Source: UMGS1279 sp045577695 (GTDB lineage Bacteria > Bacillota > Clostridia > Oscillospirales > Acutalibacteraceae). Taken from it: a stretch of 54,710 nucleotides of DNA. The notes under the pieces are model-generated. The model made no database searches. It was not told the DNA's origin and saw only the letters and a list, made by a program, of their open reading frames with translations. Made by a program: the position numbers and the translations under genes. Positions 42,741 through 49,024 of this stretch are shown here, one piece after another (within the stretch, counting starts at the first letter, position 1; each line of letters opens with the position of its first letter). The stretch spans positions 1 through 54,710 of the forward strand of contig JAZNIW010000036.1 in the NCBI GenBank assembly GCA_045577695.1, written 5' to 3'.

Positions 42741-43801
42741 AGGGCGTTCCTGCCTTTTAAAAAGTCGGCGAAATGCTCGAAAGCAATCGGATAAACAAAA
42801 CTTTCCCCGATATTTTTCAGCAAAACCAGCCGAATTTCTTTGCCACGGGATTTTTTATCCCCTACACAGTATTCGACCAAAGTTTCGGTTGGGATATCGA
42901 TTTCGGTTGGCAGATGATAGTATTTGCAGAGTCTTTCCAATCGTTTGGCGGTGCCTTGCTCGGTCAGGCCGTTTTGCTCGGCCGCTTTGGTGATTTGTAC
43001 CATACCAACGGCAACGGCTTGTCCGTGGGAAAGACCGCGATAATTTTGGTAGCGTTCGATGGCGTGTCCCAAGGTGTGCCCGAAATTAAGCAAGGTGCGT
43101 TTTCCTTGCTCGGTAAAATCTTCTTCCACCACGGCGGCCTTCATTTCAACGGCGGCGGTAATGATTGTTTCAAGGTCGAGTTCGTTTTTTCCCTCCAAGA
43201 CAGCAAAGAGTTCCGGCCGCAAAATCGCGCCGGCCTTAATGATTTCAGCCATCCCATCGTAGCGGTAGAGTTCGGGCAGGGTGGTAAGCACCTTCGGGTC
43301 AATGAAAACGGCAAGTGGATTGTGAAAGGCACCGCAGAGATTTTTTCCAAACGGCAAATCACAACCGGTTTTCCCCCCTACGGAAGAATCAACCTGTGCT
43401 AATAACGAGGTGGGAATCTGTATAAAATCAATGCCGCGCAGATAAATGGCGGCGGCGAAGCCGGTTAAATCCCCCGTTACTCCACCCCCCAGGGCAACGG
43501 CCAAATCACCGCGCGTGAGGTGGTGTAGACAAAAGACTTCGAGTATTTTGGTTACGGTCTCCAGATTTTTAGAGGGCTCACCGGCCGAAAAGGAAAAGGT
43601 AGAGGTTTCAAATCCCGCCTTTTGAAAAGAGGCGGCCACCGTAGATAAATACAGAGGGGCTACGTTACTGTCACTGACAATGCAAATCCGTACGGCGTTG
43701 GTTAGCGGGCGAACTCTTTCCCCTATCGACGATAACAATCCTTTTTCAATGGTAATATCATAACCGGTCGAACTGCCGGCTACCGAAAGAACCATAGACA
43801 T
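42737..43801 (-). CDS. aroB: 3-dehydroquinate synthase
   Basis: NAD- and zinc-dependent, it cyclises DAHP. The 354-residue protein has G-G-G-V-T-G-D-L-T-G-F-A-A-A, the K-T-G-C-D-L-P substrate loop, and the zinc ligands in L-L-N-F-G-H-T-L-G-H-A and the preceding acidic region. It has GGAGA upstream and follows the DAHP synthase by 32 bases. Confidence 0.96.
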   Translation of the reverse strand: MSMVLSVAGSSTGYDITIEKGLLSSIGERVRPLTNAVRICIVSDSNVAPLYLSTVAASFQKAGFETSTFSFSAGEPSKNLETVTKILEVFCLHHLTRGDLAVALGGGVTGDLTGFAAAIYLRGIDFIQIPTSLLAQVDSSVGGKTGCDLPFGKNLCGAFHNPLAVFIDPKVLTTLPELYRYDGMAEIIKAGAILRPELFAVLEGKNELDLETIITAAVEMKAAVVEEDFTEQGKRTLLNFGHTLGHAIERYQNYRGLSHGQAVAVGMVQITKAAEQNGLTEQGTAKRLERLCKYYHLPTEIDIPTETLVEYCVGDKKSRGKEIRLVLLKNIGESFVYPIAFEHFADFLKGRNAL

Positions 43802-43833
43802 ACAATCTCTCCTTGCAAATGGATAAAAACCGA

Positions 43834-44853
43834 TTAATTCAAAGCAGATTCCATTGCGCTTTTGACGGCGAAAATCCGCTTGGAAAGGTGGTCAAAACAA
43901 TCGGGCGTAATCGACTGCGCACCGTCGGAAAGGGCGTGTGGCGGGTCGTTATGTACTTCAATGATAAGGGCATCGGCCCCCACCCCAAGTGCTGCCAGGG
44001 AAAGAGGCTCAACCAACCAAGGAATGCCGGCCGCGTGTGAGGGGTCGACCACCACCGGTAGATGCGATAATTTTTTAAAGACGGCAACGGCGGAAAGATC
44101 CAGCGTGTTGCGGGTGTAGGTTTCAAAGGTACGCACTCCGCGTTCGCACAGAATGACCTTTTCGTTGCCTTGGCTCATAATGTATTCGGCACTCATTAAG
44201 GTTTCTTCAATGGTGTTGGCAAGGCCGCGTTTAAGTAAAATCGGTTTATCCAATCGACCGAGTTGTTTTAAGAGTTCAAAGTTTTGCATATTACGGGCGC
44301 CCACCTGAATGATGTCCACCTCTTGGAATAAGTGAATGTGTTCGGCACTCATAATTTCGGTCACAATTGGCATACCGGTTTTCTTTTTTGCCTCTAACAA
44401 TAGGCTGATACCATCTGCACGAAGGCCTTGGAAAGCATAGGGGGAGGTGCGGGGTTTAAAGGCGCCACCGCGCAACAGGGCGGCGCCGCTTTGTTTCACC
44501 CGTTCGGCAATGCCGAGAATTTGCGCCTCGCTTTCAACCGAGCAGGGGCCTGCAATAATCTGTAAGGAGCCATCCCCGATTTTGAGGCCATTGCCTAAAT
44601 CGATGACGGTGTTGTTGGGATGAAAGGCGCGATTGACCTTTTTGTAAGGTTCTTGCACCCGTTTGATGCTTTCGACAATTTCATATGCTCCGAGCGATTC
44701 AATATCCACCTTGTGGGTATCGCCCAGCAGGCCCAACACGGTCGACATAGTACCGTGCCAAGCGTTGACCTGCACGCCGTATTTTTCGGTTAAGGACCGG
44801 CTGAAAGATTGAATTTCTTGTTCACCGGTTCCGTTTTTCAGTACAATAATCAT
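43834..44853 (-). CDS. aroF: 3-deoxy-7-phosphoheptulonate synthase (type I beta)
   Basis: It catalyses the first shikimate step, PEP plus erythrose-4-phosphate. The 339-residue protein has an N-terminal ferredoxin-like regulatory domain (about 1-70, M-I-I-V-L-K-N-G) and the barrel with A-G-P-C-S-V-E and G-G-A-F-K-P-R-T-S-P-Y. This domain order matches the Thermotoga-type enzyme, whose N-domain binds aromatic amino acids. It overlaps aroK by 4 bases. Confidence 0.95.
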   Translation of the reverse strand: MIIVLKNGTGEQEIQSFSRSLTEKYGVQVNAWHGTMSTVLGLLGDTHKVDIESLGAYEIVESIKRVQEPYKKVNRAFHPNNTVIDLGNGLKIGDGSLQIIAGPCSVESEAQILGIAERVKQSGAALLRGGAFKPRTSPYAFQGLRADGISLLLEAKKKTGMPIVTEIMSAEHIHLFQEVDIIQVGARNMQNFELLKQLGRLDKPILLKRGLANTIEETLMSAEYIMSQGNEKVILCERGVRTFETYTRNTLDLSAVAVFKKLSHLPVVVDPSHAAGIPWLVEPLSLAALGVGADALIIEVHNDPPHALSDGAQSITPDCFDHLSKRIFAVKSAMESALN

Positions 44854-45374
44854 AATATTTTATTCCTTTCGTTTTGGAGTTGTTGCTCAATCATTGCGAC
44901 GAGTTGCCCGGGCGCGCTTTCGGCCGAAAGGGTGAAATCTGCCGCATTTTTATATAGGGGTTGCCGTTTCGTCAGCAGGGAAAAGACGGCTTCGGTTTTA
45001 TTCTGTGCCAATAGTGGACGGGTGGTATCTTGCTTGAGCCGGTGCAAAACGGTTTCGGGCGAAACCTCTAAAAAAAAGAGCCAGCCGTTTTGTTTAAGAG
45101 CGGCCACGTTTTCGGGTTGCAACACCGTTCCACCGCCGCAGGCGATCACAGTGCGAGATTGTTGTCCCAGTTCTTCGGCCGCCTTGGTTTCCATACGGCG
45201 AAAAGCGGCCTCGCCTTGGGTATTGAAAATTTCGGTTACCGAACAACCTTGTTTGGCTTCGATGTATTCGTCCATATCCACAAAGGTGTAACCGAGCCGC
45301 GCGGCTAAAAGACGGCCCACGGTGGTTTTGCCGCATCCCATAAAACCGCAGAGCACGATATTTTTATCGGTCAA
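44850..45374 (-). CDS. aroK: Shikimate kinase
   Basis: The P-loop kinase phosphorylates shikimate. The 174-residue protein has G-F-M-G-C-G-K-T-T-V-G at 11-20, the shikimate site D-M-D-E-Y-I-E and I-A-C-G-G-G-T. Start overlaps aroE by 4 bases. Confidence 0.95.
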   Translation of the reverse strand: MTDKNIVLCGFMGCGKTTVGRLLAARLGYTFVDMDEYIEAKQGCSVTEIFNTQGEAAFRRMETKAAEELGQQSRTVIACGGGTVLQPENVAALKQNGWLFFLEVSPETVLHRLKQDTTRPLLAQNKTEAVFSLLTKRQPLYKNAADFTLSAESAPGQLVAMIEQQLQNERNKIL

Positions 45375-46210
45375 AACAATCGCCTCATTTCTGCGTTGGC
45401 ATCGGCAACCAGTTGCTTCATATCTTCTTTATTGAAGGAGGAACCAAACCAATGCTCTTGTGCTTTGGCGGCCTGCATTACCAACATACTCATTCCGGAA
45501 ACGGCGGTTTTGCCCATAGCGTTGGCGTATTGCACCAGCCGGGTGTGTTCGGGATTATAAACGGCATCAAAGACAAAGGAAATGTTGGCCAGTTGCGCCT
45601 CGGTTAAGGGGGAGGCGTTGGTTTTGGGAAACATTCCCACCGGCGTACCGTTGACGGCCAAGTTATATACCCCGTTTACCTGCGAGAGGGGCAAGGAATA
45701 AACAGGTTGCTGATATTTAAGTTGTAATTCTTCGGCCAGGGCGGTAGCCCCAACCAGGTCAGATGGTTGCACCGCAAAGGTGACCGAACATCCCCTTCGC
45801 AAACATTCGGTGGCAATGGTTCGGGCGACCCCGCCGGCCCCGCAAATCAATACCGAGCCAGTTAGCGGAATATCCGAAAGGGACAAAGCCGCGGCAAATC
45901 CGTCGGCATCGGTGCTGTGCCCAATCAGTCGGCCGTTTTGAATGGCAACGGTGTTTACGGCGCGGTAAAGTTTGGCAGTTTCCCCCCATTCATCCAAAAA
46001 AGGGAGAATGGTCTGCTTATGGGGAATGGTGATATTGAATCCATCAAAATTGGTTTTTAGGTAGGCTACCGTTTCTGCAAGAGAATCGGGATGGGTTGAA
46101 ATGGCTTCGTAGGTGGCATCGATGCCTTGTAAGGCAAAGAGTCGCGCGTGAATAAAGGGCGACATTGTGTGACCCAACGGATAGCCGATAACGGCAAAAT
46201 GCTTTTTCAA
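45371..46210 (-). CDS. aroE: Shikimate dehydrogenase
   Basis: It reduces 3-dehydroshikimate with NADPH. The 279-residue protein has the N-terminal substrate domain (V-I-G-Y-P-L-G-H-T-M-S-P, N-I-T-I-P-H-K) and a Rossmann G-A-G-G-V-A-R-T-I. The most likely start is TTG at 46210 with AAGAGG 8 bases before it; longer frames toward 46309 lie upstream of the likely promoter. As first gene of the operon it is expressed from a promoter that overlaps that of acpP. Confidence 0.9.
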   Translation of the reverse strand: MKKHFAVIGYPLGHTMSPFIHARLFALQGIDATYEAISTHPDSLAETVAYLKTNFDGFNITIPHKQTILPFLDEWGETAKLYRAVNTVAIQNGRLIGHSTDADGFAAALSLSDIPLTGSVLICGAGGVARTIATECLRRGCSVTFAVQPSDLVGATALAEELQLKYQQPVYSLPLSQVNGVYNLAVNGTPVGMFPKTNASPLTEAQLANISFVFDAVYNPEHTRLVQYANAMGKTAVSGMSMLVMQAAKAQEHWFGSSFNKEDMKQLVADANAEMRRLF

Positions 46211-46233
46211 AAAACCAACCTCTTTGTGTAAAA

Positions 46234-46262
46234 ATTTTAAAAAACTGTTGACAAAAGGACAA
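46234..46262 (-). promoter_or_regulatory. Candidate aro operon promoter
   Basis: Minus-strand TTGTCC (46257-46262), a 17-base spacer and TAAAAT (46234-46239). The leader would be about 17 bases. It overlaps the divergent acpP promoter, so the two may compete. Confidence 0.45.
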
Positions 46263-46276
46263 AATATACATATTAT
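46248..46276 (+). promoter_or_regulatory. acpP promoter
   Basis: TTGACA (46248-46253), a 17-base spacer and TATTAT (46271-46276). The leader is about 120 bases and holds a 14-codon reading frame with its own GGAGG. Confidence 0.75.
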
Positions 46277-46370
46277 CATATATAGTAGACAGTGTCGAAA
46301 GGATGACACAGTTTATGATAAATAACTATACCATAATCCGCTCATATTGTCTAGTAATTTTTGGAGGGTT

Positions 46371-46415
46371 ATGGAAAAAACAACGACTTTTCGGAGGGCT
46401 TTTTATGGTTTTTGA
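46371..46415 (+). CDS. Possible 14-codon leader ORF overlapping the acpP start
   Basis: ATG at 46371, 3 bases after GGAGG, encodes M-E-K-T-T-T-F-R-R-A-F-Y-G-F and stops inside acpP. The GGAGGG of acpP lies within it. It may couple or gate acpP translation, or be chance. Confidence 0.3.
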   Translation: MEKTTTFRRAFYGF

Positions 46416-46635
46416 AAAAATTAAGAATATTTTGGCAGAACAGTTTGATGTTGAGGAAAAAGACAACCTCACCATGGAAACCGACATTGCCGACGATTTG
46501 GGCGCCGACAGTTTGGATGTGGTGGAAGTGCTGATGTCTATTGAGGATGAGTTCCAAGTTGAAATTCCTGATGAGGAAATTGAAAACATCAAAAGCATTG
46601 GTGATTTGGTCACCTATATCGAAAACAATCAGTAA
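46405..46635 (+). CDS. acpP: Acyl carrier protein
   Basis: The 76-residue carrier of fatty acyl chains has the phosphopantetheine attachment site G-A-D-S-L-D-V-V-E, with the serine in the usual middle position, and an acidic composition. ATG 46405 follows GGAGGG by 6 bases. It stands alone, ends in a terminator, and no fab genes are nearby. Confidence 0.95.
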   Translation: MVFEKIKNILAEQFDVEEKDNLTMETDIADDLGADSLDVVEVLMSIEDEFQVEIPDEEIENIKSIGDLVTYIENNQ

Positions 46636-46640
46636 ACAAA

Positions 46641-46670
46641 AAAAGCCCATCCCGGTGGGCTTTTCTTTTT
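46641..46670 (+). terminator. acpP terminator
   Basis: AAAAGCCCA (46641-46649) pairs with TGGGCTTTT (46656-46664), followed by a T-rich tail. Confidence 0.85.
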
Positions 46671-46693
46671 GTAAGAAAAAAGGGGGAAAGCGT

Positions 46694-47389
46694 ATGGAAC
46701 ACGAGCACGAGGGCCATCGTGAGCGAATGCGAAGACAGTTTTTGCAAGACGGCTTTCCTGACAGTATGCCGGAGCATCAGCTGTTGGAAATGTTGTTGTT
46801 TTATGTCGTTCCCCGTAAGGATACCAACCCTTTGGCACACCGACTCATTGAGCAATTCGGCTCCCTCTCGGGGGTGATGGATGCTTCGGTTGAAGAATTG
46901 AAAAAGGTTTCGGGCATCACCGAAAACGGCGCCTGCCTGATTAAAATGATACTGCCGCTTTCTCGTCGGTATCAGCAAAGCCGCGTTGAAAATCGTTTGT
47001 ATTTTCATAACCGAACCGAAGCGGCTGATTATCTACTGAATCAGTTTGTTGGCCGTACGGTCGAAACGGTATTTTTGCTTTGTATGGATAATAAAGGCAA
47101 ACGGTTGGATTGTTGTAAAATCTCCGAAGGGGATGAAATCTCGGTGAGTGTCAGCGCCCGCACCGTGGTTGAGCAGGTTTTTAAAACCCACGCTACGGTA
47201 GTGATGTTGGGGCACAATCACCCGATGGGGTTGGCGCTTCCCTCGCAAGGAGATTTGGCGACCACAAAGAAAATTGCGACCGCCTTGCATCATTTAGGGG
47301 TGCAGTTGTTAGACCATATTGTGGTCTCCGATGGTGATTATGTTTCGATGGCCGAAACGCCGGCTTATCGAATGGTGTTAAAAGGATAA
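46694..47389 (+). CDS. radC: RadC family (JAB/MPN domain) protein
   Basis: The 231-residue protein has an N-terminal helix-hairpin-helix-like half (M-P-E-H-Q-L-L-E-M-L-L) and a C-terminal JAB metalloprotease-like domain with G-H-N-H-P-M-G-L-A-L-P-S-Q-G-D. The ATG at 46694 follows a purine-rich AAAGGGGGAAAG; a longer frame starting at 46541 lies inside acpP and was rejected. The DNA repair role once given to RadC is doubtful; the biochemical role is open. Confidence 0.9.
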   Translation: MEHEHEGHRERMRRQFLQDGFPDSMPEHQLLEMLLFYVVPRKDTNPLAHRLIEQFGSLSGVMDASVEELKKVSGITENGACLIKMILPLSRRYQQSRVENRLYFHNRTEAADYLLNQFVGRTVETVFLLCMDNKGKRLDCCKISEGDEISVSVSARTVVEQVFKTHATVVMLGHNHPMGLALPSQGDLATTKKIATALHHLGVQLLDHIVVSDGDYVSMAETPAYRMVLKG

Positions 47390-47416
47390 CAAATCTTCGT
47401 TTGTTCATAATTTATT

Positions 47417-47435
47417 CACAACTGTTGTGTATACT
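47417..47435 (+). promoter_or_regulatory. -10 element with overlapping palindrome, upstream of the riboswitch
   Basis: TATACT (47430-47435) directly follows CACAAC-T-GTTGTG (47417-47429), a 6-1-6 palindrome that resembles an operator. A clear -35 is absent. Confidence 0.5.
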
Positions 47436-47465
47436 AAGTTGCAGGAAGAACAGTGTTCTTTTTCC

Positions 47466-47564
47466 ATAAAAGGGAGTAGCTGACAACCGCGAGAAGCGGT
47501 TGTGATAACAGGCGTCAGTTCGGTGAAGCATCACCCGCTGTTATCTGAAATAGCAAGACTTTTA
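47466..47564 (+). ncRNA. yybP-ykoY (Mn2+-sensing) riboswitch aptamer
   Basis: The RNA opens with AAAAGGGAGTAGC (47468-47480) and closes with AGCAAGACTTTT (47552-47563), the two ends of the conserved P1 region. The internal loop CGTCAGTTCGGTGA and ATCACCCGC match the conserved metal-binding loop and its pairing partner (CGTCA and the CCCG segment). A stem ACAACCGC-GAGA-AGCGGTTGT follows the first half, and TAACAG pairs with CTGTTA. This class senses Mn2+, and here it precedes a Na+ pump gene. Confidence 0.92.
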
Positions 47565-47610
47565 TCGCAACATACAAAAACGGATTGTATGGCGAAAAAA
47601 GTCTTTTTTT
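47555..47610 (+). terminator. Expression-platform terminator of the riboswitch
   Basis: AAGACTTTT (47555-47563, also the 3' P1 strand of the aptamer) pairs with AAAAGTCTT (47597-47605). CATACAA and TTGTATG pair inside, and a T-run follows. The two structures exclude each other, so ligand binding should prevent termination and switch expression on. Confidence 0.85.
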
Positions 47611-47632
47611 ATTAAAAATAGGAGATGATGTT

Positions 47633-48766
47633 TTGGCTTTTTTAGAGGAAATCGGTGTGTTTTTTAACGACCTGTTCGGCAATGTATTGGGGCTGGACTA
47701 CAAACACGTTATTATGTGGGTGATTGGCGGCGTATTGATTTATCTTGCCATTTTCAAGGGTATGGAACCCACCCTGCTTTTGCCGATGGGCTTTGGCACC
47801 ATCCTGGTTAATCTGCCTTTTTCGGGCGCTGTGGGAGAGGAGGGTGTTTTAACCATTCTCTTCAATTCGGGTATTGCCAACGAGCTGTTCCCCTTATTAC
47901 TCTTTGTCGGCATCGGTGCAATGATTGACTTTGGACCCTTGCTTTCCAATCCAAAACTGATGTTGTTTGGGGCGGCGGCACAGTTTGGTATTTTCTTTAC
48001 CTTTAGTTTGGCCTCTCTCTTTTTCGATATTAAAGATGCCGCCTCGATTGGTATCATCGGTGCCGCCGACGGACCCACTTCGATTTTTGTGGCCAACCAC
48101 TTGGGTTCGGATTATCTGCCTGCCATTATGGTAGCGGCTTATTCCTATATGGCTCTGGTGCCAATGGTACAACCTCCGGTTATTAAAATGATTACCACCA
48201 AAAAAGAGCGTCAAATTCGTATGCCTTATAAACCCAAAGAGGTTTCGAAACTCACTCGTATTTTGTTTCCCGTTATTATTACCATTATCGCCGGTTTGGT
48301 GGCACCGGCCAGTGTGGCCTTGGTTGGTTTCTTAATGTTCGGAAATCTTATTCGCGAATGTGGCGTGTTGGATTCGCTTTCCGAAACCGCGCAAAAGGTA
48401 CTGGCGAATTTGGTCACGATTTTCCTTGGCATTACCATTGCTTCTCGTATGACGGCCCAAGAGTTTTTAGTGAAAGAGACCTTGCGTATTTTAGGTCTGG
48501 GCCTAGTGGCCTTTATCTTCGATACCGTGGGCGGCGTAATGTTTGCCAAATTCTTAAATCTTTTTATGAAAAAGAAAATCAACCCAATGATTGGGGCGGC
48601 CGGGATCTCGGCTTTCCCAATGTCGGCACGCGTAGTACACAAAATGGGGTTGGCGGAAGACCCGCAAAACTTCCTGTTGATGCATACCATCGGCGTCAAC
48701 GTGTCGGGACAGATTGCATCGGTTATTGCCGGCGGATTGATTATCAATCTCGTCACTTCCATATAA
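47633..48766 (+). CDS. Sodium-translocating decarboxylase beta subunit (OadB/GcdB/MmdB type)
   Basis: The 377-residue protein has about nine to eleven membrane segments and the family motifs G-I-x-N-E-L-F-P-L-L-L-F-x-G-I-G-A-M-I-D-F, G-A-A-D146-G-P-T (the Asp needed for Na+ in Klebsiella OadB), and G-V-N-V-S-G-Q-I-A near the C-terminus. The start is TTG 47633, 8 bases after AGGAG; upstream in-frame positions fall in the terminator. No alpha (carboxyltransferase) or biotin-carrier gene is in the window. Regulation by Mn2+ is implied by the riboswitch. A complete decarboxylase partner elsewhere is the simplest view; an independent ion transporter is the alternative. Confidence 0.9.
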   Translation: MAFLEEIGVFFNDLFGNVLGLDYKHVIMWVIGGVLIYLAIFKGMEPTLLLPMGFGTILVNLPFSGAVGEEGVLTILFNSGIANELFPLLLFVGIGAMIDFGPLLSNPKLMLFGAAAQFGIFFTFSLASLFFDIKDAASIGIIGAADGPTSIFVANHLGSDYLPAIMVAAYSYMALVPMVQPPVIKMITTKKERQIRMPYKPKEVSKLTRILFPVIITIIAGLVAPASVALVGFLMFGNLIRECGVLDSLSETAQKVLANLVTIFLGITIASRMTAQEFLVKETLRILGLGLVAFIFDTVGGVMFAKFLNLFMKKKINPMIGAAGISAFPMSARVVHKMGLAEDPQNFLLMHTIGVNVSGQIASVIAGGLIINLVTSI

Positions 48767-48779
48767 GGAGAGAAAGAAT

Positions 48780-48914
48780 ATGTTAAACCTAGAACGTATG
48801 ATAAGCACCTTGCCGGTGATGGCAAAGGGAATGGTTGGCATTTTTATGGTCACCGCCATCATCATTCTTTTCACCTATATGCTTGGCGCTTCGACAAAAT
48901 TGAAAAAGAAATAA
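48780..48914 (+). CDS. Small single-pass membrane protein, decarboxylase gamma-subunit-like
   Basis: A 44-residue protein with AAGGAGAG about 6-9 bases upstream of the ATG, starting 13 bases after the beta subunit. The sequence M-A-K-G-M-V-G-I-F-M-V-T-A-I-I-I-L-F-T-Y at 14-33 forms one membrane helix, followed by a basic K-L-K-K-K tail. This matches the N-terminal helix of OadG/MmdD-type subunits, which are normally longer (80 or more residues) and carry a C-terminal cytoplasmic tail. Here only the helix remains. Confidence 0.75.
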   Translation: MLNLERMISTLPVMAKGMVGIFMVTAIIILFTYMLGASTKLKKK

Positions 48915-48924
48915 ATTTCGATTG

Positions 48925-48953
48925 CCGCCCCGATACGAACGGGGCGGTTTTTT
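48925..48953 (+). terminator. Strong terminator after the Na+ pump pair
   Basis: CCGCCCCG (48925-48932) pairs with CGGGGCGG (48940-48947), followed by TTTTTT. Confidence 0.92.
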
Positions 48954-48976
48954 GCGCCGGATTTTAAAGGATAAAC

Positions 48977-49005
48977 TTGTGTTTCATAGGCGATTATGCT
49001 ACAAT
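48977..49005 (+). promoter_or_regulatory. Promoter of the GH25 lysozyme gene
   Basis: TTGTGT (48977-48982), a 17-base spacer and TACAAT (49000-49005). It shows that the coding start must be downstream, at GTG 49025. Confidence 0.6.
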
Positions 49006-49024
49006 ATGCGCAGAAGGTGATACT

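Noticed and set aside
48226..48825. 199-codon frame on the minus strand
   Set aside because: Antisense to the Na+-pump beta subunit; the low-complexity T/K/P composition comes from the complementary hydrophobic codons.
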